DNA of 64,000 bases, taken from positions 4,354,232-4,418,231 of the forward strand of contig CATQJL010000326.1 in the NCBI GenBank assembly GCA_958299035.1, given 5' to 3'. The position numbers were made by a program, and so were the translations under genes. Every line of letters begins with the position of its first letter. Within the stretch, counting starts at the first letter, position 1. The notes beneath the pieces were generated by a model. It was not told where the DNA came from, ran no database searches, and saw only the letters and a list, made by a program, of their open reading frames with translations. This DNA comes from Cylicocyclus nassatus. Lineage: Eukaryota > Nematoda > Chromadorea > Rhabditida > Strongylidae. Positions 37,374-49,590 of this stretch are shown in pieces.

Positions 37374-39045
37374 GTTGACGAAGCTTGCTGTAGCCTCACG
37401 CAAGACTCAGCACAACACTACGATCCTGAAAGAAGTAAAAATCCTAACAGCAGCACTATGTTGATGACGGGATGTGCCCTGTGACAATCGCGAATGGCAA
37501 TAAAGGCAAACCAATGAAGTGCAAATATCGTCATAACCGCGGCTATTGCGAAACTAATGGAGTAAAACCGACATTGTGTACGAATTATTTTTTTTGTGTT
37601 TCTTGGCCTTTGCAAAGCACTTAATCGGATGTTTGAAACAATGTGGCAGAATGCAGCACTTCAAATCTCACTCCACAAGACAGTTCCATTCCTGCGAAAT
37701 TTTTTGTCCGTGGATTCTCTTAGTAGCAGACGCAGACGTTAACACATAAAACACATGAAGCGCGCAAGTAGGCGCTCTACAATCCTCGTACATGGTACAA
37801 CGCACACAAAAGAAAAGGAAAGCCAGATTACAATATTTCAGATTGAACATTGTCAGAAACGAACAAAATAAAAGGGCTTGTAATCGAGACATGTTTGGGT
37901 TTGCGGCCGGGACGAGCTGGCAATTGTGGTGTGGTGCGGGATAGCGAAAATCGATAGCTCGACGCACAACATTGCCAAAAGCGCATAAAATTCCTACATT
38001 AAGGAAAAAATAAGTCGATAAGTACAGACTTTGGCAGCCTACTTAAAGAGACCCAAAACTTGGAGATTATCTTTTTTTCAAGAAATAGTCCTAGGCTATT
38101 GCTTGCTGGTATGGTAAAGCTACCACATAGCTTATTGAGGATTTTCTCGGAGCAGTCATGGGAACTTTGCCTTCTCAAGATCCATCAAGCCGTGAACGTG
38201 CTTCCCAAAGCTGGTGCACAGCGCAAGGAGCCGGATCGATAGGTTGCTGTCTCGCGGACACTTCCTTAACTCCACACTCATCTCTTCGTGTAGCATTCAT
38301 AGGGAAACATAGAGGAAATCCCCGTTTACATCACTGCGAAACGCTAACAAAACATTACAAAGCGCTGGAAAAATGAGGCCGCATTAAAGGAATGCTTCAC
38401 AAGTGCTTTGTCAAAAACATGTGCAATCCAAGATTCGCATAGATGCGCATAATGGCTGCAGAAAAACTGGGTGTAGCATTAGCTTAGCAAGCAAGAGAGA
38501 TGTTTATGTATGTAGCAATATTTAGTAGTTACACCGCGTCAAAAGACAATCGCTTTAATTTCGCGCTCTGTTCAATTTTGTACGCGCGCGAAGGAGAATT
38601 TACTGCTACTGGATCCACAGCCCCAGCTGTATCACCTTTATCTAGTTTTTCGTCGCATAGGTGAGATACATGACTCGATGCCAAAAGTGGAATTCTGTAA
38701 AAGTTAGCAAGAGCGATTCTACACTGCTTGCATTTTCCGCGCATTGTCGCCTTCCGCGTGCCCCCCCCCCCATTCTGAGTCACATTCATATTCCTTGTAG
38801 GCCGCCATTTCCTCGTATTTCACTCATTTTTTTGAGGTTTTGTGTGAATGTAGATTCCAAGCAAACATAAAAACAAGGCATAACGTACATACCCCTTACA
38901 TCAGTACTTACTATTTATATATAAGTGGACACTCTCTTGCTGGTCCGCTACATCAAAGTATTTTCATCAACATATGTACTGAGACTGCAGAGTTGTGAAG
39001 TGCCGCGCTCTGTCTGCAAACTACATACTAGGTTAGGAATGACTC
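37374..39045. other. Upstream region of unc-18, no gene seen
   Basis: It should contain the unc-18 promoter. It is A/T-rich with a C run of 11 at 38761-38771. Small open frames such as 38529-38789 (-) show no motif. Confidence 0.5.
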
Positions 39046-39556
39046 CTCAGACACTCGCACCGGCCGGCGACCGTTCGACGGCCGGCTGGTGGGACCACAG
39101 GTGATTTCACTCAGCCGCGTAGTCTACGACCACCGGCCGGTATTCGGACGGCCGCCGGCCGGAAAGGTACGGCCGCCAGCCGGTATGTGGGCGCCGCGAT
39201 ACGAAATGGCCATGTGACGCGGTCTCTCTTTTTCCGTATTTATTTCGCTCTGCCGCCTATCCTCAATACAAGCAAATACAAATCCGTATGAATATATTTA
39301 TTGTAACTGCATCATATAGGGAAACATACATAAATGAGATTGAATAATAGCGTAGAGTCTCATACAACATGCAACTAGCGCTACAAATTTGGACGCTTCT
39401 TATTGTACACGGAAGACGAGGTTTTCTTGCATAGTACCATCCATTCGCTACAAGGGCTCACATATCGTCCTTCTGCTGATTCCGGACTGAAAAAAAAGTT
39501 CACTTTTGTATCATGTAAATGCCACATAGCAGACGATCTGCAAATGAGATAAGCTA

Positions 39557-39845
39557 CCCTCGATATCAACCCATATGTCTTCCCTCAATATGACGTGAAT
39601 TACATGGATTTACATGGATTGGTGAGGCGCCACCTCGCTTCAAGCTTGCGCCACGCGTTGCGTGCGCCTCTTTGGCATGGTGTGGCAAGAAGAACAACAT
39701 TATTAAGCCTGGTCCATCTTATTTAGTGCACCAGGTCACGCCAAACGATGCGCCCGCAATGTGGCGCAAGCCGAAGCGAGGCGGCGCCTCACCAATCCAC
39801 ATAATCCACGTCATTGAAGGAAGATATATGGGTTAATATCGAGGG
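39557..39845. mobile_element. Nested miniature inverted-repeat element
   Basis: CCCTCGATATCAACCCATAT at 39557 is mirrored by ATATGGGTTAATATCGAGGG ending at 39845. The arms extend about 90 bases and include ATTGGTGAGGCGCC. It is non-coding and lies inside the 39046-41601 element. Confidence 0.75.
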
Positions 39846-40207
39846 AACTTACAAATGATCCCGTTAACACCAAAACTTACCGACGGTGTTATATATGACT
39901 GGGCAGAGCAAATCAAAAAGCTCAAGCAATTGTAGCAGACAAGTAATGAACGTTGTTTTCCCTGAAACACACAAGGACTAGTTCCAAATTTTTGATAAGA
40001 ACGCACCTGTCTTGTGGAGTCTATACTAGGAGTTAGGCGTAAGGTCAGTAGTCTTGCAGCAGAACACAAACTAGATAGATTCCAATTCCCATAGAAATGT
40101 GTGACATGTAGTACACACGTAATCCATGAATGCATAGTGCTGAGATACATAAAGAGTTAGTCGAAAGGTCATATGCTCCATCATGGGTAAGGATGATAAA
40201 CAGCGAG

Positions 40208-40969
40208 TATAGGGGCCTGCAGGATCGCGAGAGTCGGACGTGCGTACGGCCATTGCGCCGCGCACGTCGTATGTCACTGGGTCGTACTCGATTTAGGCTG
40301 GATAGGTGAGATTTTTTTGTTTTTCTTCTAATTTCTCGCCTTCTTTTCTTTTCAGGCGGCGAACATATGTTGGTGCAGAGGAGTTTAAGATCTAGATTGA
40401 GGTGAGGTGCAGGATTATGCTCAATACGGGCCAATATTGTGGACTTTTCACCCCTGCTTTGAAGAATGTTGAGTTTTCTGTTCTGGCTGTCCGATTATGT
40501 TCGATTTTTCGTCCTGCCTGCCCGGTTACAAAACTCCGTTTTATTTGCAACGTCTGTTCTACCTCATCTTGCATCATGCGCGTCATCACAATCATAATCA
40601 TTGTCATCATCATCATCATCATCACAAGCAATATGCAAGATAAGGTAGAATAGAAGGTAGAAATAGAACAGTTTGCTGTAACAGGGCAGCCAGGACAGAA
40701 AATCCAACATCTCAACCAGCAGGCATGGAAGGTCTGCAATATTGAGTCCGTATTGAGCATAATCCTGCACCTCACCTTAATTCAGATCTTAAACTCCTCC
40801 GCACCAACATGTGCTCACCGTCTGAAAAGAAAAGAAGGCGTGAAATGTAAAGAAAAACAAAAAAAACTTACCTATCTAGCCTTAATCGACTACGACCCAG
40901 CGATATCAGGCGTGCGCGGCGCAAAGGCCGTACGCGCGTCCGACTCTCGCGATCCTGCAGGCTCCTATA
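40208..40969. mobile_element. Nested fold-back element with arms of about 370 bases
   Basis: TATAGGGGCCTGCAGGATCG at 40208 is mirrored by CGATCCTGCAGGCTCCTATA ending at 40969. The similarity runs almost to the centre, where an ATC microsatellite (about 40601-40623) lies. A single strand would form one long hairpin. Because the arms mirror each other, overlapping open frames appear on both strands; none is a gene. Confidence 0.85.
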
Positions 40970-41610
40970 CAAGCAATGGTGCGCTGGTTGCATAGCGCAA
41001 GATCTCAATACCATGCATATCGCATTCGTCTCCTGAAAAAGATGGTTATGAAACGTGCCCATTCGTTCTTTTTTGTTTAGTCAAGAAGCTGAGCGAAATT
41101 CAAGCCTTGTACCCCTCAGTCAGTATGTTCCAGCTCTGCGTGTCACTTCTTCATCGCCATACAAGACAAGCAACAAATCTGAAAAAGGCGCTACAGATGT
41201 CATTGGGATTTTCTTTTGATTGTGAAAAAGAGGGCGGTATTAGCAAAGATAGAGTAAGATCACTACGGAATTCTAGGTATTTTTGAGTGACAAGCATACA
41301 AAACCTTCTTCTAACGATAAATTACGTAAACAAGACATGAATGAAGTAGAAAAATGGCGCTTAATCATAAACGAGGAGAAGTAGGGCGTTTGCTTACGCG
41401 GCTCAATCATGCAACTTTCAAATCCCGTTCACTTCCCGCGACATGGCAATGTTACCGGCTGGCGGCCGTTCGAGCGGCCACCAGCCGGTAGATTTCTTTG
41501 GAGCGGTCGCCGGCCGGTATTTAGCTCCGCCCAGATTTAAAGAGCGGCCGCCGGCCGGAAGGCCGTCGTCGGACGGTCGCCGGCCGGTGCGAGTGTCTGA
41601 GTCGATCATA

Positions 41611-42405
41611 TAGTGCGTTTAACGAGACCAGCGCCGCGTAGTGCAGTCACACATCTACGCGCGAGCGTTACCGTAGGCGCTGCATGCAGGGACCATGCTG
41701 CGCACAACATCGCGGGCCTTGCTTTTATCGCTGTACCTCGTGATTATTCCGTTTTTGCAGCAGCGGTCTGTCATTTTTCTTGCTTTTATGCTCATATGCA
41801 ATCTGTCTTTATACCTGATATGTTTTTCTTTTTCGCAGCAAAGAAAGGAGGTATCAATTTCTTGAGCGTTCTTCTGACATCTTTCACTTCATACAGGCCT
41901 CCTTCTTCGGAAGGCTGATTCCGGATGTCATGATTCATTATATCGACTTATGTTCCAGCGGACATAATCGTATATCGTCTAGGTTCGACTGAACGGCGCC
42001 AACGTGCTGTTCACTCAAGCTGCTCTCAACCTGCACGGTACACGATTACACTTTACTATATAACTTTTAGCTGTAAGGAGGAAGAACACAAGTCGTTCTC
42101 AGAATCCTCAAACGAAATGATTAAAGTATATTTTCTTTGAAAGGCCTCAAACCTCCATTCTGTCTTCTATTCGCGCGGTGATACTTTGCGAGATCTCAGA
42201 AAGGGCACCGAAGTAGAGTTTTAATCAAGAAAAGCTCAGAAATTTGGAAGCAGGGCAGCGAATAAGCTGAGAAAGAAGAAGGAAGAGTAGCTAAATCAAG
42301 GACCACGCGGCTTTGCGCGGCAGGGTCCCTCTGCAGCCCACGGTAGCGCTCGCGCGCAGGTGTGTGACTGCACTACGCGGCGCTGGCCCCGTCGAACGCA
42401 TTGTA
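41611..42405. mobile_element. Inverted-repeat element adjoining the previous one
   Basis: The left arm TAGTGCGTTTAACGAGACC (41611), followed by AGCGCCGCGTAGTGCAGTC, is mirrored by GACTGCACTACGCGGCGCT and its continuation ending near 42405. Arms of about 90 bases bound 0.6 kb without coding capacity. It begins only about 10 bases after the end of the 39046-41601 element. Confidence 0.75.
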
Positions 42406-42569
42406 CATGTTCTCAGATGCGTGCCACTACATGTTCTATGATGTCATTCATTTTTCCTGTTTCTGGGGTTCCTTAATGACTTGAAATGCGTACGATGGTA
42501 AAATGGTAAAATGGTAAAAATACATTGGTAAAAAAGCCTCTACTTGAGCACTCCCATTATGAGAGTCTC

Positions 42570-43300
42570 ACCCACCCTTCACCCCGCACTTTTTGTAACG
42601 GACCCCAGGCAAAGTAAATATTTTCTGAAAGCGGAGGACGAGACGGCTCCAATGGTGACCATTTCTATGCACTATCTGTTCATCTATAAAAGTTATGAAT
42701 TTTTTATGTTAAAAACTCGAAAATCTCCAGAATTCACTAAGCACACTCACCCAGGCACTTTTTTGGACTGATCTCAGACATGCTATATACTTTCTGAAAG
42801 CGGAGGACCAGGCGGTTCCGACGATGACTATTTCCTTGTACAGGTTGTTCATCTACAGAGTTACGGACTTTTCCTGAAATTTCGTAAATATCCAGAAATC
42901 ACTACCCACACCCTTCACCAGGCACTTTTTTCAATAGACTCCAGGAAAACTATATATTTCCTGAAAGGGGGGAATAGATGGTTCCACGGTGACCATGTCG
43001 GCGTACAAGATGTTCGTCTACAGAAGTTATGCATTTTTTCTTCAAAAGTTCGTAAATATCCGGTGATCACTGTCCACTGTCCCATTACCAGCATTTTTTT
43101 GAAAGAACCCCAGACAAACTATACATTTACTGTAAGCGGAAAAAAGATGGTTCTGAAGTAAATTTCCTTGCCGACGTTGCTGTTCATCTGCAGAAGTTAT
43201 GAATTTTTTTTAAAAATTCGTTAATGCTTAAAAAATTGTCTACCTCTTTCCCAAAACAGATGTTTTCGCATACATATCTCCTATGTTAGATTTGAAAACA
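42570..43300. repeat. Decayed tandem satellite, about 170-bp period, 4 to 5 units
   Basis: The same order of landmarks recurs at about 42571, 42745, 42907, 43078 and, weakly, 43244: CACCCTTCACC, then GCACTTTTTT, CCCAGGCAAA, TTTCTGAAAGCGGAGGA, GATGGTTCC, GTTCATCTACAGAAGTTATG. Units are roughly 70-80% alike by eye. There is no gene. Confidence 0.8.
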
Positions 43301-43570
43301 GACAGGGTGGTTCCAATCCTACTTCAGTCTTCACATTTTAGAAAAAAGACAACCAGTTATGGCAGAGAATAAAGAATGATAAACTTTGATTAGGAAAAAT
43401 GATGAAGGAACACCATCACTTCTTCTCCCCCTCCCCCCCCCCCCCCCCGGTCGACATTTTATAATTTCTCTATCAAGTGAAACAAACTTCATTCGGAGGG
43501 GCTGCAACCGCTGTGACTCCCTTCACCCTGGAGGGATCATTCTCACCTTATCGCACCTATGGCCTGGGTA

Positions 43571-43746
43571 TAGCGATGCGAGGTAAATACATTAGACTTA
43601 TTATAAATATTTATTAAAATTGAAATATGGATGATGCATAGGGGGGGGGGGGGGGAAGTGGGGCGAGCCCGTCGGCTCCGCTGCTCCCACCTTCACTGAG
43701 CCTTAGGCGATGGCTCTGCCCCCAGCCGGCAGCTCGCCGGGCTGGG
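43571..43746. repeat. Dispersed repeat with 15-base G tract, copy 1
   Basis: It starts TAGCGATGCGAGGTAAATAC and runs through TTATAAATATTTATTAAAAT, a G tract (43641-43655), then GGCGAGCCCGTCGGCTCC and CCCCAGCCGGCAGC. Copy 2 is at 46300-46479 in the same orientation. It is possibly the 3' end of a retroelement; no reverse transcriptase is present. Confidence 0.75.
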
Positions 43747-45869
43747 TTATTTCCTGACATCTCCATTCCCAATTTAAGCTCGTCCTCGAGTTTATAGATA
43801 GTTGGCAAACGTGATGACGTTGTTGAGTTTGCATCTTCGAAGGCTCCGTTCGCGGATGAATAGCCTATTCTGACGCAATCACTACCTCTCATTGTTCGAG
43901 ATTGGCTAAAGTATTCCCCCAAAGACTCATTCTCACGCTTGCCACATGGGAAACTTTAGAAAATGTTGAAGCACAGCACATCCTGTATGACGCGCTAATT
44001 GTCTACAGTTGAGACGCCCTTTCAGAGCATCAGAATCACACACCGATCTCGATGGAGAAAATAAATAGCTATTTGCAAATTCCCATCACATACATTTTTG
44101 CTACTGGATAGTTATTCATTCTCTAAGGTTAGTTTGCTTTTCTATTTTTACCCGCCGCACCGTCGCGCTTTTATATAATTGCAATTTTCTTTGAATAGGC
44201 AATTCAAAGAAATCATTAGCATTAGGCAGCTCAAAATCAAACTATTTACCTAACAAACAAATTTTGCCCCTATGCTGAACGAAAAAAAGTGTGCAGTGCC
44301 CAGTTCCAATATGAACTCGTTTTGCCTCTGTCATAACATGCAATTCTTCACAGAAAATGTTGATACGAAAAAAACATTCAACTTTGCAATCTTAGCGCCA
44401 AAACATGTTGTATGACTGTTCAGTTACTGTGAGTAAACCGTGATTTATCGCTCACTATTATCTTGATGTAAACTCCTGTTGTCAGTCATTCACACCCACT
44501 ATCTCGTATGTTATTAGTTTTGATTACAATTCTTTACATACTGTAAACTCTACTCCAAATGTTAAATCATTTGCCTACCCAATCAACTCGAATCTTTCTA
44601 CTACGCCCACAGACCAGCCGGTTCAATCTTCATCTCCTACAATTCCACTCCAATTCCTTCCCATCATCACGTCGGGAACCTTACTCAAGTTAACTGCTTT
44701 CTCCGCAGTTTCCTACACCGTTCCTCAGCTACCTTCAAGCTCGAGGACGATATTACTCAAAGCCGAGATGCTACTGCTATTTTTATCTGCTTTTTTTTAC
44801 AAGGCAGTCTTCACACCAGCTCCAACTACCACTATAAGTTTGCCCCCGAACGCCATAGCTGGAAGGGGATAAACTTAGCGTGATGCTGCACTTTGGGAGC
44901 CTGAGCGTGCAAAGACTGGGCGATAAAATTCCACTGCCGCCTGGATTCAAGAGTGCGTTTCTGCGAGCACGTCCAACGTCTGTTTCAATGGTATTGTTGG
45001 AGGAGATAGCTTAAAAAAAAGCTGGGTGAGAAGGCGGGCAGAAATAGAAGAAACTAAACGTGTAATTCTTTGTTGTCTATGTTATTGTCATCTGAATGGA
45101 ATAAAACTGTTGTTTCTGTTTCTAAATTCACAAAAAAAACTTTTACATAGAGTTCGTATGTCTATGCAGGGTGTAGTTGTAATGTGAGAAACATTAGTTT
45201 GTGTAAATTCGGCGTAGGGACTATCGAATGTAGCCCTCATTAATTGGAATTAAAAGATGTAACATTCTCCTAGCGGCCAACTGTTGCGCATTGTAAGCTA
45301 GGTGACAGATACAAATGTTAATCCTATCGAGCATATGCTCTTGTAAGGCGGATAGTTGCTAATCTTCCTTTGGGACGCTAATCCTACCGGCCATATGTTT
45401 GTAAATTCCCTAGGATATTATTTGCTACCCCACATGTGTTGCACAGTGTATCAGCGAAAAGACTTAGCTAGTGTGACACCACAGTTGGTGCCAGCCGAGG
45501 AATTCCCAGCTATACGTAATGTATGCGAAAAAGTTTTTTTTAGTACTAGTATTGGTTTGGGTACCGGTATTCGCGAGCGAGTCCTTGGATTGCAAAAGAA
45601 AACAAATAAATCTACGTAAAATGCAAAAATCCTAGCGCGATCGTAATATATAATCACAGGTACCGGACCCAGTGACTAGGTCACGGTTTTTTGCGGGTAC
45701 GGTGAACCGCGGTAAATTATAGCTATTCACGGCTTTTCACGGCATTTCCCGGTGTATTCCCAGTGCAAAATACGCAAAAATACATATTGGCCAAGAGAAG
45801 GTTAAAAAAGTTTCTGCTAAAGTAGGCTCGCTCGCAGGACTGTTTGAAATCGATATATACAATAATTAT
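43747..45869. other. Region without a recognisable gene
   Basis: A/T-rich sequence with only short, motif-free open frames. GC-rich palindromic fragments (for example near 45660-45740) look like old repeats. Confidence 0.45.
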
Positions 45870-46299
45870 TAGGTTGTCTCGTAAGTCTTTTCAATTTTGA
45901 CTTTTCAAAGCAATAAGTCACAAACCTGTCGATTTTGATTGAGATGCAGGGTATCTTTCGATAGAGCAAAGCGAGCTCTACAAGATGGCATGTAAGAGTT
46001 CGCACCAGATTTACACATCACTAGTTAGAAGCCAAAATCTGAGAACTTTTGAAAATTTTCTATAACTTTTTTCTTAAAAACTTACCAGATTCCAAACTCG
46101 CTCATGCACAGACACTCCACACAATACATTCATGTGTGCCGTTGCTGTGTTTTCTGTGTTAGAAACAGAGAAAAATTTTTTCAAGCTTCCAGAAAAGCGA
46201 TGCTACGCTGTTTTCATACAGCTAAGTGTATACTACAGGCCCTACCTCCCCGGGACCTCCATGTCAGGTTCAAGGGGTGTACGGACCCTTGCTTGAGTG

Positions 46300-46479
46300 T
46301 AGCGGTGCGAGGTAAGTACATTAGAGTCATTATAAATATTTATTAAGATTAAAATATGGATGATACATAGGGGGGGGGGGAGGGGGAAGTGGGGCGAGCC
46401 CGTCGGCTCCGCTGCTCCCACCTTCACTGAGCCTTAGGCGATGGCTCTGCCCCCAGCCGGCAGCTGATCCGGGCTGGGT
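46300..46479. repeat. Dispersed repeat with G tract, copy 2
   Basis: Second copy of the 43571-43746 repeat, with an 11-base G run (46370-46380) followed by AGGGGG. The order of segments and the orientation are the same. Confidence 0.75.
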
Positions 46480-48010
46480 CCTGAAGGTTCGTTCATGGGT
46501 CCATTTCGATGAGCTATTCGACCTAAGGCAAAGATCTACCTTGATCATTGACCTAAAACTTTTAACCCCCAGTGATGGAAAACTCTAAATTAAGTGCGTA
46601 GTACGGCCCAGGGATGAAGTATTGCCTCATTCTCGCGCAGATTGCCCTTGTTATGTGGTACAAACCAAACTTTCAGGTAAGCGACGAACGTTTTCGTCAA
46701 CGTTTTCCATTTCGTACAAAATATACCTAGTTAGATTTTTGGCCAAATATGCTAATCTTGATTCGCTCTACTAATATCAGTTTTCATCTGCCATGATCCT
46801 GAAAATTGGGGTTTCTTGTGCAGGCAGCACTTACTTCATCTTATTTTCTCCAATAAAACATAGGATCCATGAGAAAGCTCCCGTGTAATAATGAAATTGA
46901 AGAAGGCGTTCATTTATGTTGTAAAATAGAGAAGCATAAGAGTTGTGAATTCAGAAGACAAATGACTAGGGGTTTCAAAGCATGCGAAGCATAAAACGGA
47001 AGATTCCGAAAGACAGATGCGAATCACCTCACAAGCGATGCTAGTGAAAACTGAGCATAAACAATAAAACATAGTCACAATGTCGAGTACAATCAAACCT
47101 GGCGTGGATCTAATCTGCAGCAATTATTCGTCGCCTATTAATGATTACATAATTGCGACTTTGCATGTGATGCTTTTGTAGAGTTCAGATAAAGACTTGC
47201 AGTCAAAGTTTCTGAAGGACAAACATGATCAAATACTTATAAGGAATGGACAAGCATGAAGTTGAAAAATCCGCAAGACGAATGCAACCAGCATTGTCCA
47301 CGCGTTTACTGGTGGAGATCGTAACAAACGCACAATCATCTTTGCTTGCAACTCGCAAACTAGCGTAATCAACTAGACTTATGTTGATCTTCTACTGCCA
47401 CATTAGTATTTTCCTCATCATTTGATGTTATAACAATCGCTCTTGCTCATTGACGTGATGCTTTCGTAAAGATTGCAAGCAACAGCAAACCATTTTACTG
47501 CTTTTCTTTGTCTATCCAAAAAAAACTACCCTAGCTCTACATAGTATGTTCGGGATAATGCAGTACATCCATTCTCCACACACAGATCCTGTATGGCGTT
47601 GTAGCGATTTCTATCCAGGTAATGATCATGCAAATTCCAATTGTTATTATATTCTCAGAGCAGAAAATATGTTTAATAGTGGTACCCAGTCCAGATTGCG
47701 AGCGTGCCGCTTTCATCACATTTCTTGAAAATGCGCTCAAGATTTCCGAGGAGTCGGTCTTCACTCAGGCAAAGCATAATCGAGACTGAAAAGCAGAGCG
47801 AAATATCCCGGAAAACTTTATGTCTGGAGGAGGTATCTCTACGAAGGGTACCACTGCTCCAGCGATCTTCAAGCGAACGCTCTGAATGGTTTCGAGGCTC
47901 TACTTTGAAATCTGGGAAGAATGCTGCCTCCGTTTCTTTAAGAGGGCATTGATGGTCAGAATTCGACTCTAAGTTCTTTTCTGTTATAGATGAATTCTAG
48001 GATCGACAAG

Positions 48011-48363
48011 CTGGCGCAAGGCAACGCTCCTGCACACAAAAGCGCCTACATTCATGGGTCGCCTACGCCAACGTGTGAAGACGGTGGAATAGCCGGACGA
48101 GTCCCCTGACTTAGACCCCATCGAATTAGCTGGGGAAGCATGAAGGCCGATATAGGGTATGATTTTGATCACATCAGTCTTTTACTGTTCATAAAAAGAA
48201 TTATGTAAAAATTAAATGCCAATTTTTTATTTAAGCGGGGAAAACACTCGCAAGTTAGATGAAATGAAGAGCCTGCTGGAGCGCGCTAACATTGGACTTC
48301 TGCCAAAATACATGAAGGGAGTTCAGTGCAGGGTGCCTGCGGTGGAGTCAGCGCGGGGAGGAA
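48011..48363 (+). pseudogene. Tc1/mariner transposase relic (C-terminal half)
   Basis: Frame 48011 reads LAQGNAPAHKSAY, resembling the transposase motif QQDNAPAHKS. A shifted frame from 48051 reads FMGRLRQRVKTVE, stop, PDESPDLDPIELA, which corresponds to the WPA-SPDLNPIENLW catalytic motif. Further on, 48249-48363 reads KLDEMKSLLERANIGLLPKY then VPAVESARGGNI, matching the family's C-terminus. A frameshift and stop codons show it is dead. No intact N-terminal DNA-binding domain was found. Confidence 0.75.
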
Positions 48364-49590
48364 ACATTATTGAGAGAAATCTGAACCGCCAATGCAGATC
48401 GTCTCTAAATCTGAGCGCGCATCGAAAAAGAAGATGATTGGTTTTGATTGAAATAATACTTGAATCTATTTGTATTGGATGTTCAATAATTTTTTCCGTT
48501 TTTACCATAGACATCAGCATTTCACGAAAACTGGGGAACCTACCAAGGGTACAGATACATGGTCGTACTTCTATATGAATGAGCAATATGATCACGTGCG
48601 TGAGGAGCTCAAGTCGTTTAGTGGCGGAGTTTGCCATTTTACCCCGTTCATTTTTTTCTTTATTTCTAGCCATGGAAATATACAAAAGTTGTACAATTGA
48701 ATGTTCGATATGTCTAATATGTATATGCTAGGATAAATGGGGGATTTTCAAGATTTTTTGAGGACGGAGATACCATTTTTGACGGTAACGTTCTTTTGAC
48801 TACTATCAAACTGCTCAAAACTTCACGTGGAATTGATTTGGGCAGACTCTCGATAGCCATCTTGTAGAGCTTGCTTTGCCCTGTTGGATAATTACTCAGG
48901 CCACATCAATTGCAGGAAAGATGCAAAAAGACGACGGTTGTAATAAAAACGGTAAAAAATTATGGGACACCCTAAAGGAACTGAGTCTATATTTGTATTT
49001 TTCGTAGAGTCCTTAGCTTACCACCATTAGATTGTTTTTGAAATTTGCTTGTAAATGTGTTTCTAGAAATAATGAAATCAATCACACTGTAAATAATTGC
49101 AATGGACATTTAGAGCGAGTATACAGCAAATGAAAACTAATGAAGAAGCGAGTAAAAGTGAAGAAAGGAGATATCGGCCATAATGCTGTACATAATGGTT
49201 GTAGCAACGCTGCACTGTATAAGTTTGAATCCGAATACTCAATCATAAAATTGCAAATATATGTTTCATTGTGCTTAATCTAAAAGTCATATAAAGATAC
49301 CGGCTGTACGTGTTGTCCCACTGCATATGGTCAGCCAGAACCAAGCAGAAAATATTAGTTTCAATAGCAATCACTCTGATCCACGTCTGCTTCTTGATGT
49401 GTCTTGTAACTGCTGACAAGGAAGTGGTCAGAAGTCGTTGTGATCTGTCCAAACCAGCTGCATATCATGAGATGCAGCATGAAGCGCCGACTCTAAGTCT
49501 GTCTTCCTTCTGCTAAACACTTTGGTAGGTGAAGCTATAAGCCAGTAAAGGCCGTAATTTTGCTAAGAAATCGTGCGTGCAAAGTGTAAG

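Larger units (their letters stand above)
39046..41601. mobile_element. Large GC-ended inverted-repeat transposon with other elements nested inside
   Basis: The 29-base end CTCAGACACTCGCACCGGCC... at 39046 is matched, inverted, at 41573-41601. Both ends continue into blocks dense in GGCCGGC that are also roughly mirrored (GCCAGCCGGTA near 39177 and its complement near 41455). The 2.56-kb unit has no transposase that I can detect. It contains two other inverted-repeat elements at 39557-39845 and 40208-40969. Confidence 0.7.
45870..48985. mobile_element. Possible disrupted Tc1/mariner-type element
   Basis: The left boundary has TTAGGTTGTCTCGTAAGTC near 45880, then AGCTCTACAAGATGGC near 45980. 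The right boundary, read on the other strand, has TTAGGGTGTCCCATAA and the same AGCTCTACAAGATGGC block. A transposase relic lies between them. The 3.1-kb length is explained in part by an inserted repeat at 46300-46479. The pairing of ends is an inference. Confidence 0.4.

Noticed and set aside
40045..40775. Several open frames of 80-129 codons on both strands
   Set aside because: They arise from the mirror-image arms of the 40208-40969 palindrome.
48470..48700. 76-codon open frame after the transposase relic
   Set aside because: Lies beyond the transposase C-terminus and has no recognisable motif.
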